A stretch of DNA of 12,004 nt from Methanoregula sp. (lineage in GTDB: Archaea; Halobacteriota; Methanomicrobia; Methanomicrobiales; Methanospirillaceae): assembly GCA_003154335.1 (NCBI GenBank), contig PMDE01000030.1, positions 12,421 through 24,424 of the forward strand. The letters run 5' to 3'. The translations under genes were made by a program, and so were the position numbers. The notes under the pieces were generated by a model. It was not told where the DNA came from. It saw nothing but the letters and a program-made list of their open reading frames with translations, and searched no databases. Below are positions 6,418 to 12,004 of this stretch, piece after piece (position 1 is the stretch's first letter; each line of letters begins with the position of its first letter).

Positions 6418-6570
6418 TAAAAGGATATAGAATATACAATAAAACAGGACAGAAACAGTACCGGATGATGAATTCCTGTAACGGCAGCAGAAGCCCCGGT
6501 CATGTGAATATAACCCCCAGACCTTTGATAGTTGTCAGGTTCTCGGGATCATCCGCAAGGTTTCTGATAT
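6418..6570. other. Gap between the molbindin remnant and the modA control region; no clear gene
   Basis: I find no convincing gene. On the minus strand a short frame ending at a TGA (6500-6502) reads ADDPENLTTIKGLGVIFT, which looks more protein-like than chance but has no start and no family I recognise. Being on the same strand as the molbindin remnant, it may be debris of a former neighbour. Confidence 0.3.
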
Positions 6571-6650
6571 TTAATCTTAAATAGTTAACAAATACAAAAA
6601 ATAAATGGAAAAACTTTTACATTCGTTCAACGTTTGATATATAGGAACGA
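6571..6650 (+). promoter_or_regulatory. Candidate operator/promoter of modA
   Basis: TTAA (6571-6574), ten bases, then TTAACAAAT (6585-6593) and an A-rich run repeats the arrangement found upstream of tupA (229-251). It ends 64 bases before the modA ATG. Closer in, TCGTTC (6623-6628) and GAACGA (6645-6650) form a perfect 6-bp inverted repeat around 16 bases, overlapping the likely leader and the AGGA ribosome-binding site (6643-6646). Either could be a site for metal-dependent control. Confidence 0.45.
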
Positions 6651-6656
6651 TATTGT

Positions 6657-7631
6657 ATGAACAAACCCTCCCGGTTCAACCGGTTTATCCTGGTAAGTAT
6701 TGTTAGTGCACTCCTGGCTATTACCATGCTCCTTTCCGGCTGCACGTCATCGCAGCCCTCTCCGGTTACTCCGGAAACGACTGCCGCTATCCAACCCACA
6801 ACAACGATGCCTCTGCAGACGGCAGGTTCAACACCTGCAATAACCACTGCCATGCCTTTGACAACAACCGCTGCCTCGGCAACAACAACGCTTGCACCAA
6901 CATATACTCCTTCTGAAAAAACACTAATTGTGTATACTGCAGCCTCGCTCAAAGGTGTGTCGACGAAACTGGGAACCCAGTTTTCCGCTGCGTATCCCGG
7001 CCATTCTGCTGTCTTCAATCTTGACGGGACTCAGGCCCTCAAGACTCAGGTGGAGAACGGGGCCTATGCTGACGTATTCATATCAGCGAGCAATACCTAT
7101 ACTAACACCCTCAAGGGTGAGGGATATTTCATCAACAGTACTGTCAAACCCCTGACAACCAACTACCTGATCGTAATCCTCCCTTCAGACAATCCCGGAA
7201 AGATACTGACTCTTGCGGACCTTGCAAAGTCCGGAGTGAAGATTGCGATGGAGGATAAGTCAGTACCGGCCGGTACCGCCACCTATGCCGTACTTGCAAA
7301 CCTGGCAAAATCAACGTACAACCAGGACTGGAACACGTCCGTGTTCAAAAACGTCGTGACCTATGAGACATCAGAACCCGGTGTTGCAACCAAGGTATCT
7401 CTCGGTGAAGTGGACGCCGGCTTTGTCTACGAATCCACGTTCACTGCAGCCCCAAAAGACACTTACCTTGCGATCACTATCCCGAAGGCCGATAATTACC
7501 TCCAGACCTATACAATCGGTGTCCTGAAACAAACCCGTAGCACCGGGGCGGCACAGGAATTCGAGGATTTCATGCTATCAGGCGCCGGGCAACAGATGCT
7601 CAAGGACTACGGGTTCAGGCCGGTCTCCTAA
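6657..7631 (+). CDS. modA: Molybdate ABC transporter substrate-binding lipoprotein ModA
   Basis: Extracellular molybdate/tungstate-binding protein, 324 residues. Residues 1-29 are a lipoprotein signal with lipobox LLSGC (Cys29). Residues 30-86 are a Thr/Pro/Ala-rich linker tethering the domain to the membrane. The binding domain starts near residue 88 with VYTAASLKG, the ModA motif whose Ser contacts the oxyanion, followed by LDGTQALKTQVENGAYADVF (the family's G-S/T, Q-[IV] and ADVFISAS signatures) and a C-terminal hinge segment with Gly-Glu-Val-Asp-Ala-Gly-Phe-Val-Tyr, where the Tyr often binds ligand. It leads modB and modC. A WtpA-type tungstate protein is the alternative, but the motif order fits ModA better. 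Control is likely from the element at 6571-6650. Confidence 0.92.
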   Translation: MNKPSRFNRFILVSIVSALLAITMLLSGCTSSQPSPVTPETTAAIQPTTTMPLQTAGSTPAITTAMPLTTTAASATTTLAPTYTPSEKTLIVYTAASLKGVSTKLGTQFSAAYPGHSAVFNLDGTQALKTQVENGAYADVFISASNTYTNTLKGEGYFINSTVKPLTTNYLIVILPSDNPGKILTLADLAKSGVKIAMEDKSVPAGTATYAVLANLAKSTYNQDWNTSVFKNVVTYETSEPGVATKVSLGEVDAGFVYESTFTAAPKDTYLAITIPKADNYLQTYTIGVLKQTRSTGAAQEFEDFMLSGAGQQMLKDYGFRPVS

Positions 7632-7644
7632 CCTTTTTTTAAGA
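7632..7644 (+). terminator. Oligo-T tract between modA and modB
   Basis: Seven T (7634-7640) start two bases after the modA stop. In archaea this can act as a partial terminator, so the binding protein would be made in excess over ModB and ModC. The same T7-after-stop layout follows tupA. Confidence 0.4.
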
Positions 7645-7685
7645 GAAGATTCCATTTTAGGAACAGGGACAGTTGTTTTCTCTTC

Positions 7686-8507
7686 ATGACACATTGGTTT
7701 CTTCAACCAGAAAAGTCTCGACGCACCCTGGCGGTTATTGGTGCAGGATTCCTGATCATTCTGGTCACCCTTTACCTCGCCCTTCCTGTCGCTGCTCTCT
7801 TCTTCCGGATAACTCCGGAACTCTTCTTCTCTTCCCTCTCGGACCCGGAGGTACAAAGTGCTCTTGGGCTGAGCCTGGTTACATCAATAATCTCTCTGGC
7901 TATCGTTATCCTTGTCGGCACCCCGTTTGCCTATGTCCATTCCCGCATTACGTACCCCGGGAAGATGATCGTGGACACCCTCATTGATCTCCCGCTGGTC
8001 CTGCCCCCTGCAGTCGCCGGTGTGGCCCTGCTCGTCCTCTATGGGAGGGTCGGGTTCATCGGAAGATACCTCAACCTGTTTGGTATCACGCTCGCGTTCA
8101 CGACAGTAGCTGTCATCATGGCCCAGATCTTTGTTGCCTCCCCGTTCTACCTACGGCAGGCAAAATCGCTTTTCGAACAAATGGATCCGGCATATGAACA
8201 TACCGCGAGAACGCTCGGGGCCTCACCGATGCGTATCTTTGCGACCATCACTATCCCCCTCACTGCCAGCGGGCTCGTATCCGGTGCAGTCATGACTTTC
8301 GGAAGGGCTCTGGGCGAGTTCGGGGCAACCATCATGTTTGCCGGTAATCTCCCGGGAGTGTCCCAGACTATGCCGCTTGCGGTGTATGTCGGTATGGAAG
8401 GAAATTTCATCGTAGGTATCACGATCTCTATCCTGCTGGTACTCATCTCGTTTGCTATCATGATTGCAGTCAGGTTCCTGGCCAGCCGGGAGGTGCCGCT
8501 TGCTTGA
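7686..8507 (+). CDS. modB: Molybdate ABC transporter permease ModB
   Basis: Membrane subunit of the ModABC importer, 273 residues with about six hydrophobic segments. The EAA loop contacting ModC is at about 169-191 (AYEHTARTLGASPMRIFATI), and the ModB signature GEFGATIMFAGNLPG followed by Q-T-M-P-L-A-V-Y is at 210-234. LDLPLVLPP-type sequence at 100-108 is also standard. Length is somewhat longer than bacterial ModB owing to a polar N-terminus (about 15 residues) before the first membrane helix. No strong ribosome-binding site is seen before the ATG; the gene lies 54 bases after modA, beyond a T7 tract. Its stop overlaps the start of modC by eight bases. Confidence 0.92.
   Translation: MTHWFLQPEKSRRTLAVIGAGFLIILVTLYLALPVAALFFRITPELFFSSLSDPEVQSALGLSLVTSIISLAIVILVGTPFAYVHSRITYPGKMIVDTLIDLPLVLPPAVAGVALLVLYGRVGFIGRYLNLFGITLAFTTVAVIMAQIFVASPFYLRQAKSLFEQMDPAYEHTARTLGASPMRIFATITIPLTASGLVSGAVMTFGRALGEFGATIMFAGNLPGVSQTMPLAVYVGMEGNFIVGITISILLVLISFAIMIAVRFLASREVPLA
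8488..8502 (+). promoter_or_regulatory. Strong ribosome-binding site that fixes the modC start at TTG 8500
   Basis: GGGAGGTG (8488-8495) is a full match to the archaeal anti-Shine-Dalgarno and sits inside the end of modB. The TTG at 8500-8502 is in the modC frame at ideal distance (six bases from GGAGG). A farther TTG at 8464 has no such site. Confidence 0.7.
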
Positions 8508-9195
8508 AGCCGATCTTCATAAACAGCTCCGTGATTTCCCCCTCAACGTTCATTTCCTGGTGAAGCCGGGAGAGATCCTTGTCCTCATGGGAGAGAACGG
8601 GTCGGGAAAATCCACCGTTCTCAATAGTATAGCCGGCCTTCTGTCACCGGACACCGGGTCCATCAGGCTTGAGGGAACTCTCCTCTTTAATTCTGAAAAT
8701 GCAACTGATATGCCGGTTGAAGATCGCAATATCGGTTACGTTTTACAGAACCCGGCAGTCTTCCCTCACATCACCGTACGAGAGAATATCGCATATGGCT
8801 TAAAGGCACGGTACAAGCCTAAAGATCTCGTTCACTCACGGGTAAATCATTGGCTCAGGGTAATGGATATTGAGGGACTGGGAGGGGTAAAAGCCGGCAA
8901 CCTGTCCGGTGGGCAGAAGCAGAAAGTTGCTCTTGCACGTGCCCTTGCTATCGAACCCGGACTCCTGATGCTCGACGAACCGTTTACTGCTCTTGATACA
9001 GAAAGCATACAATCTGTTCAGGAGGCTGTCCGAACATGCGTTTCCGATCTTCAGATCCCCTGTATTTTGGTAATGCATAGCGTCGCCGATGCCCTTGTGA
9101 TCGGTGACCGGGTGTACCTACTCAACCGGGGTGTCAATCGCTGGGAAGGAAGGCCATCCGATATGCCAGGAGCAGGGATGCAGTTGTCAACGTGA
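8500..9195 (+). CDS. modC: Molybdate ABC transporter ATP-binding protein ModC, lacking a TOBE domain
   Basis: Cytoplasmic ATPase of the ModABC importer, 231 residues from the TTG start. Motifs: Walker A GENGSGKST (31-39), Q-loop VLQNP (Gln83), signature NLSGGQKQK (134-142), Walker B LLMLDEP (Asp159, Glu160), D-loop ALD (164-166), switch His193 (MHS). The protein ends about 35 residues after the switch region, so the C-terminal molybdate-binding TOBE/MOP domain of typical ModC (~350 residues) is absent. An intact single-domain molbindin lies 200 bases downstream and may supply it in trans (inference). The overlap with modB and the strong ribosome-binding site inside modB indicate translational coupling. 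WtpC-type assignment is the alternative. Confidence 0.9.
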   Translation: MLEADLHKQLRDFPLNVHFLVKPGEILVLMGENGSGKSTVLNSIAGLLSPDTGSIRLEGTLLFNSENATDMPVEDRNIGYVLQNPAVFPHITVRENIAYGLKARYKPKDLVHSRVNHWLRVMDIEGLGGVKAGNLSGGQKQKVALARALAIEPGLLMLDEPFTALDTESIQSVQEAVRTCVSDLQIPCILVMHSVADALVIGDRVYLLNRGVNRWEGRPSDMPGAGMQLST

Positions 9196-9351
9196 GCACG
9201 ACCGGTAGTTCTGGAGAAAGGATGTGAAATAGGAAATATGAGATGGCTATCACTCAATGGTATGGCGGTTGCGGAAAAAATTCCCCGGATAACGCTGCGA
9301 TTCCGTGATAACAACTCTTGGATTTCTCTATCCTTTTCTCACCCTCTTGCC

Positions 9352-9390
9352 AAATATCTAAATGCATGAAGTAGTAATTACACGTGGAGA
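9352..9390 (+). promoter_or_regulatory. Promoter and ribosome-binding site of the molbindin gene
   Basis: AAATATCTAAAT (9352-9363) resembles an archaeal TATA box and predicts a start of transcription near 9381-9385. GTGGAG (9384-9389) lies six bases before the ATG at 9396 and serves as the ribosome-binding site, which argues against the alternative GTG start at 9384. The 190 bases between modC and this gene thus hold an independent promoter. I see no convincing gene in them, only a 43-codon frame (9238-9369) with no supporting signal. Confidence 0.5.
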
Positions 9391-9395
9391 AAACC

Positions 9396-9605
9396 ATGAA
9401 GATCAGTGCACGAAACCAGATCCCGGGAACCGTCAAAATGGTAAAAAAAGGCCCGGTAAGTACAGAAGTCGTCATCTCCATTGCCGGGGGTAACGAGATT
9501 GTTTCATCCATCACAACCCATTCTGCAGAAAAAATGAACCTGAAGGAAGGGGCTAAGGTGTATGCGATTATGAAAGCCTCAGAAGTGATGGTAGGGATCG
9601 ATTAA
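9396..9605 (+). CDS. mop: Single-domain molbindin (Mop/TOBE), molybdate/tungstate-binding protein
   Basis: A 69-residue cytoplasmic protein made of one MOP/TOBE domain. It shows the family pattern throughout: MKISARNQIPGTV at the start (compare SARNQLKG-x-V), KKGPVSTEVVISI, then IVSSITTHSAEKMNLKEG, and KVYAIMKASEVMVG at the end. Members assemble as hexamers that bind several molybdate or tungstate ions at subunit interfaces and are thought to store or buffer the metal. The ATG at 9396 gives the usual family length and has GTGGAG six bases upstream. It follows modC, which lacks this domain, and a broken second copy lies inverted at 6247-6417. A TATA box of its own and tandem T7 tracts after the stop suggest a short, strongly terminated message. 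Confidence 0.93.
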   Translation: MKISARNQIPGTVKMVKKGPVSTEVVISIAGGNEIVSSITTHSAEKMNLKEGAKVYAIMKASEVMVGID

Positions 9606-9625
9606 ATTTTTTTAAATTTTTTTCA
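9606..9625 (+). terminator. Tandem oligo-T terminator of the molbindin gene
   Basis: Two T7 runs (9607-9613 and 9617-9623) separated by AAA follow the stop codon directly, a classic strong archaeal terminator. Confidence 0.65.
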
Positions 9626-9667
9626 TAAATCTAGTTCTGTGAAAGGATAAAGTTTCAATAAAGTCCA

Positions 9668-9730
9668 ACTTTTTTTATCATTACGATAGCATTTTAAAAT
9701 TTTCTAACTAAAAAATGAAATAAAAAAAGT
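9668..9730. repeat. 11-bp perfect inverted repeat, extended by four further pairs
   Basis: ACTTTTTTTAT (9668-9678) is complementary to ATAAAAAAAGT (9720-9730). After a two-base bulge, CATT (9679-9682) pairs with AATG (9714-9717). The loop (9683-9713) is almost pure A and T. On the plus strand the T7 run could also serve as a terminator. Confidence 0.5.
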
Positions 9731-9740
9731 GACCACAATT

Positions 9741-9793
9741 TGCCATCGTCATTATTTCATTATGAATCTGAATACCCCATTATGACGGTGGCG
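9741..9793. repeat. 12-bp inverted repeat with two wobble pairs
   Basis: TGCCATCGTCAT (9741-9752) pairs with ATGACGGTGGCG (9782-9793). Ten positions are Watson-Crick and two are G-U in the plus-strand RNA. The loop is 29 bases. The mixed-base stem is less likely to arise by chance than the neighbouring AT-rich one, and G-U pairs would favour plus-strand transcription. Confidence 0.5.
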
Positions 9794-9870
9794 TAATGGC
9801 GGGAGCAAAGGCTGTGCTAAACCCCAAGAACTGATAATTATTAATTGGAGTATTATTTACGAAAGATTTT

Positions 9871-10050
9871 ATGAAAGAATTCGGGGTTAAAATATTCCTT
9901 CTTTTGCTTTTAACCATCTGGTATGGAAACCATAATTTAATTCTCTTCTCTTTACTCCCGATTTTTGCCGGTATTTCCTTGACAAATTGCGCCGGGTTTT
10001 CCAAAAAAACCCGGGAAACATCCCGGAATCACCGGATTTTTCCTGCATAA
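9871..10050 (+). CDS. Possible 59-residue membrane peptide
   Basis: A short frame with a Met-Lys-Glu start, a hydrophobic segment (VKIFLLLLLTIWY, about 6-18), a second one (NLILFSLLPIFAGISL, about 22-37) and a basic tail (KKTRETSRNHR). It could be a two-helix membrane peptide. The region is T-rich, which produces Leu/Phe-rich frames by chance, it overlaps two inverted repeats, and the only ribosome-site candidate (TTGGAG, 9845-9850) is about 20 bases upstream. I give it low weight. Confidence 0.22.
   Translation: MKEFGVKIFLLLLLTIWYGNHNLILFSLLPIFAGISLTNCAGFSKKTRETSRNHRIFPA
9885..10026. repeat. Hairpin-forming inverted repeats upstream of the 10077 gene
   Basis: GGTTAAAA (9885-9892) pairs with TTTTAACC (9908-9915) across 15 bases. 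CCGGGTTTT (9992-10000) pairs with AAAACCCGG (10006-10014), a perfect 9-bp stem with a 5-base loop. CCGGG (10011-10015) can instead pair with CCCGG (10022-10026), so the last two compete for 10011-10014. CCGG then recurs at 10032-10035 ahead of a T5 run. Confidence 0.45.
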
Positions 10051-10058
10051 GGCAAGCG

Positions 10059-10067
10059 TATATATAT
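10059..10067 (+). promoter_or_regulatory. TATA-like box just ahead of the 10077 gene
   Basis: TATATATAT is a near-ideal archaeal TATA box, but its end is only nine bases before the ATG at 10077. A normal spacing of about 25 bases would put transcription start inside the annotated frame. Either the real translation start lies further in, or this box is not the one used. Confidence 0.35.
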
Positions 10068-10076
10068 TGACGCATA

Positions 10077-10352
10077 ATGACTGGAGAAGTATCCGGTACC
10101 GGGATAATTTCCTGGCATAGAGACGTTGATAATCCGAGTTCCGTCCCGGAACAAAAAAGTCAGGGAGGATTTACCATAGAAAAGAAAAGATGGTTTACTC
10201 CGGAGGCTGTTGAATTGGAACCCAATGTACCCATCGAGGTACCAGGCATCCATACGGCCTCAGGTATTTATGGTTTTGGAGAAGAACTCGTGTTCACGGC
10301 ATTTCTACTGGTTCCTGACGGCAAGTATAAAATTTCCGGAAGCTTGCCATGA
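10077..10352 (+). CDS. Unknown 91-residue protein, first of an overlapping pair
   Basis: I do not recognise this protein. It has no signal peptide or membrane helix. The N-terminal third is polar (TGEVSGTGIISWHRDVDNPS) and the rest is predicted strand-rich, with an Ile/Val/Pro-rich run (VELEPNVPIEVPGI) and a C-terminal FTAFLLVPDGKYKI. Its TGA overlaps the ATG of the next gene in ATGA (10349-10352), so the pair is co-translated. The start is uncertain: no ribosome-binding site is seen and a strong TATA box sits only nine bases upstream of the ATG, so a later start is possible. A phage or accessory origin cannot be excluded. Confidence 0.55.
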   Translation: MTGEVSGTGIISWHRDVDNPSSVPEQKSQGGFTIEKKRWFTPEAVELEPNVPIEVPGIHTASGIYGFGEELVFTAFLLVPDGKYKISGSLP

Positions 10353-10888
10353 CCCGCGGCCGTCACCCGGTGAGAGCACTGGAAGAAGCTGAGACGATCG
10401 CAAAAAAACGGGGGCTTGTCCGGTATTACGAGCGAGGGCCGGGTCTAACCTGCAACTTTTCCATTGTAAACCCCGAGATCCTGGCACAGGTCCGGATCAT
10501 GCGCATGCGGTACCTACGCTGTACTCTGCAGTGGCTGGAACGGGAGGCACTCGAGGAGATAGCCGGCCTGAAAATGTTTCCTTCGTCCCGGGAAATTTCA
10601 CGTGAACTCTGGATCTGTTCTCCCGAATACTGCTGGAGATTCTTCCGGGTGTGCGATACCGGGCTCACCGAACTCGGGCGGGACGGTACCGTGCTCCCTC
10701 CCAAATCAACGGCTCCGCTGTCCGGAATAAAGAAACCTGGTACTCCGCTTTCTGAAGTTTCCCCGTCCCCGTCGGTTGTTTCATCTTCTCCAACCACTCC
10801 CCAGAATGAGGTTTCCATCGATACAAAGTCTCCGTCGGAGAGCAGTCTTACTGGGTGTACCGCCTCTGCCCGGGAACCCTTATCATAA
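10349..10888 (+). CDS. Unknown protein with a disordered Ser/Pro-rich tail, second of the pair
   Basis: A 179-residue protein. Residues 1-110 look globular: a charged N-terminal helix (ALEEAETIAKKRGLVRYYE), a Cys-containing segment, a basic stretch (QVRIMRMRYLRCTLQWLE), and then SREISRELWICSPEYCWRFF followed by RVCDTGLTELGRDG. The Arg-Glu-Leu-Trp ... Arg-Phe-Phe-Arg-Val ... Leu-Gly-Arg-Asp pattern looks like a conserved domain, and it reminds me faintly of uncharacterised archaeal proteins with nuclease-like neighbours, but I cannot name it. Residues about 111-179 are rich in Ser, Pro and Thr and probably disordered. It overlaps the preceding gene by four bases and is followed at once by a terminator hairpin, so the two form a compact operon. 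Confidence 0.6.
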   Translation: MTRGRHPVRALEEAETIAKKRGLVRYYERGPGLTCNFSIVNPEILAQVRIMRMRYLRCTLQWLEREALEEIAGLKMFPSSREISRELWICSPEYCWRFFRVCDTGLTELGRDGTVLPPKSTAPLSGIKKPGTPLSEVSPSPSVVSSSPTTPQNEVSIDTKSPSESSLTGCTASAREPLS

Positions 10889-10890
10889 AT

Positions 10891-10921
10891 TGACTTCCTT
10901 TCGGCAAACGGAGGTCATTTT
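10891..10921 (+). terminator. Hairpin terminator of the 10077-10888 operon
   Basis: TGACTTCC (10891-10898) pairs with GGAGGTCA (10910-10917), seven Watson-Crick pairs plus one U-G, around an 11-base loop, followed by TTTT. It starts two bases after the stop codon. Confidence 0.6.
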
Positions 10922-11266
10922 AGGCTATTTTACCTCACGGTATTTTTTCGGGAAAACGAAAAACTGCGGAATTCAAAGGAAACACCCGCTGAAATGCTCT
11001 GAATTCGTTCATTTCAGTCCTTGTTTACCGGATTTTATGTCGGAGGAGCAAAACTGCGCTAATAGGACCATAACAGATGGCGGATCGGGCACGCAGACGG
11101 GATAAACTACGTCTCTGGAAAAACCGGTCTTCCATGGATCCGGGGGACCTTTCGTATTATTAGTATTTCATTTTGGGACAAGGACTTGGTATTATATTCG
11201 TGATCTCAGAATACCTTTATTTTTGGGTCTTATCTTTGCAAATGCACTCGATCCACGGGAATTTTT
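10922..11266. other. Gap between the unknown operon and trmO
   Basis: No clear gene. It holds a perfect 8-bp inverted repeat CTGAAATG/CATTTCAG (10989-10996 and 11010-11017, 13-base loop with an internal GAATTC), a tiny frame of 28 codons (11077-11163; MADRARRRDKLRLW..., highly basic, no ribosome site at proper distance), and TATA-like ATTATATTC (11191-11199) suited to drive trmO from about 11220. Confidence 0.4.
10989..11017. repeat. Perfect 8-bp inverted repeat
   Basis: CTGAAATG (10989-10996) and CATTTCAG (11010-11017) are exactly complementary across 13 bases. No T-run follows. It lies about 70 bases past the preceding terminator and about 250 bases before trmO, so its role is unclear. Confidence 0.4.
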
Positions 11267-11860
11267 ATGGAAACAAAAAATTTCCGTTCCCGGATCCAGA
11301 TCGGTACTATTTTTCGTTTCAGGATGACAGTATTACTGGATAGAATGAAACGGAGCACGGATTCGAATTCACAAGTCATATTTACTCCGATTGGTATAAT
11401 CCGGTCACCCTTTACCGACATTTCTGGTATGCCTGTCCAGCCTGTCGGAGCCCGGGGTGTCCAGGGAACCTTGGAAATCTTCAGTGAATACGTAGAAGGA
11501 CTTTCGGATCTCGGGGGGTTCTCCCGGATCATCCTGATTTATGCATTCCATAAATGCACGTCCTGCCAACTCACGGTTACCCCTTTCCTGGATACAACTG
11601 TTCGCGGCATCTTTGCAACCCGCGCCCCCTGCCGCCCGAACGCGATCGGCCTCTCAATTGTACGACTTGTTGCTGTTAACGGCTGTAAGATCTTTATTGA
11701 GGATATCGATGTTCTTGACGGGACGCCGTTGCTCGACATCAAGCCTTATGTATCGGCCTTTGATTGTTATCCCGAAGAAAGGGCTGGATGGCTCACCGGA
11801 TGTAACGATATGGTTGTATCAAAGAAGTCCGACAGCCGTTTCGGTGAAAAAAGTGACTGA
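11267..11860 (+). CDS. trmO: tRNA (N6-threonylcarbamoyladenosine37-N6)-methyltransferase TrmO
   Basis: Uses S-adenosylmethionine to methylate t6A at position 37 of threonine tRNAs (m6t6A); a soluble single-domain beta-barrel enzyme of the TsaA/YaeB/VirR family. The domain runs from about residue 40 (FTPIGIIRSPF) through GGFSRIILIYAFH and RAPCRPNAIGLSIVRL to the hallmark DVLDGTPLLDIKPYV. The CRPNAIG and DGTPLLDIKPY motifs are the strongest evidence. The frame is 197 residues from the ATG at 11267. Family members usually begin just before the PIG motif, so later ATGs (11324, 11345) are plausible, the basic first ~26 residues having no family counterpart. TATA-like sequence at 11191-11199 is compatible with any of them. 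There is no functional link to the metal genes; it is a single housekeeping gene. Confidence 0.9.
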   Translation: METKNFRSRIQIGTIFRFRMTVLLDRMKRSTDSNSQVIFTPIGIIRSPFTDISGMPVQPVGARGVQGTLEIFSEYVEGLSDLGGFSRIILIYAFHKCTSCQLTVTPFLDTTVRGIFATRAPCRPNAIGLSIVRLVAVNGCKIFIEDIDVLDGTPLLDIKPYVSAFDCYPEERAGWLTGCNDMVVSKKSDSRFGEKSD

Positions 11861-12004
11861 TCCAGCAGGATATTAGTCAATTTAGACACTGAAAACCAGC
11901 AATTTCTATCGCTTGAAGCCGGGATTCAGGCATCCGGACAAAAGAAAGATCGGTCCTCCATCCGGTAGTATTGCAGGTTAATGATGCCGGGATATCCCCG
12001 GTAA
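11861..12004. other. Right edge of the window; no gene seen
   Basis: No supported coding frame on either strand. A weak hairpin (CCGGG/CCCGG, about 11987-12002) lies at the edge. The next gene presumably starts beyond the window. Confidence 0.3.

Larger units (their letters stand above)
9626..10076. other. AT-rich gene-poor gap with a series of strong inverted repeats
   Basis: No recognisable gene. The gap holds at least four perfect or near-perfect inverted repeats, listed separately (9668-9730, 9741-9793, 9885-9915, 9992-10014), a possible small membrane peptide (9871-10050), and a strong TATA-like TATATATAT (10059-10067) just before the next gene. The first half is markedly richer in A and T than the surrounding genes, typical of control regions or of RNA genes with AT-rich flanks. 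Confidence 0.45.

Noticed and set aside
6464..6470. ATGATGA resembling box C of a C/D guide RNA
   Set aside because: No matching CTGA box D at a suitable distance and no terminal stem.
9780..10004. 74-residue minus-strand frame in the AT-rich gap
   Set aside because: Lys/Asn-rich composition follows the base bias, and no ribosome site, promoter or family is seen.
10776..11105. 109-residue plus-strand frame overlapping the end of the 10349 gene
   Set aside because: Starts inside the Ser/Pro tail of another gene, runs through its terminator hairpin and has shadow-like composition.
11077..11163. 28-residue basic frame (MADRARRRDK...)
   Set aside because: Too short to support; the GGAGGAG upstream is about 30 bases away from the ATG and no family is known.
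11861..11959. In-frame continuation after the trmO stop
   Set aside because: Readable for about 30 codons but lacks any TrmO family counterpart; the domain is already complete.
1..12004. CRISPR array, tRNA, rRNA, insertion sequence or known molybdenum-cofactor riboswitch
   Set aside because: No spaced direct repeats, cloverleaf or T-loop pattern, transposase or recognisable riboswitch core was found on either strand.

Overview
The window looks like a molybdenum/tungsten acquisition island from a mesophilic euryarchaeon, most likely a hydrogenotrophic methanogen of the Methanomicrobiales (inference). The grounds are archaeal-type TATA boxes, oligo-T tracts directly after stop codons, frequent GTG and TTG starts, archaeal lipoproteins with Thr/Ala-rich linkers, a stand-alone molbindin and a MOT1-type permease. 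No 16S or methanogenesis gene is present to prove it. Such organisms need Mo or W for formylmethanofuran dehydrogenase and formate dehydrogenase.

Layout. 1-168: end of an unrecognised gene. 302-1357: tupA (tungstate-binding lipoprotein). 1358-1763: a gene-free stretch with several perfect inverted repeats. 1764-2885 (minus): a MOT1/SulP-like molybdate/sulfate permease, lying between tupA and its partner genes. 3081-4891: tupB and tupC (permease and TOBE-containing ATPase), translationally coupled. 5038-5661 (minus): mobA, which makes the guanylyl form of the cofactor. 5932-6219: a small unknown gene. 6247-6417 (minus): a decayed, frameshifted copy of a molbindin gene. 6657-9195: modA, modB, modC. 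9396-9605: an intact 69-residue molbindin with its own promoter and tandem oligo-T terminators. 9624-10076: an AT-rich gap carrying several strong inverted repeats and a possible 59-residue membrane peptide. 10077-10888: two overlapping genes of unknown function. 11267-11860: trmO, the tRNA t6A37 methyltransferase.

How the genes fit together. Three uptake routes (TupABC, MOT1-like permease, ModABC) bring oxyanions in. Molbindin probably buffers them, and MobA attaches GMP to the metal-bound pterin. A motif TTAA-N10-TTAACAAAT lies just upstream of both tupA and modA with the same internal spacing, and is the best candidate for shared metal-responsive control. No ModE-like regulator is encoded in the window.

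The most noteworthy observations are the shared tupA/modA element, the inverted and broken molbindin copy on the other side of modABC, the unusual split of tupA from tupBC, and three intergenic regions (1384-1588, 5734-5801, 9668-10026) dense in perfect inverted repeats that could be structured RNAs.
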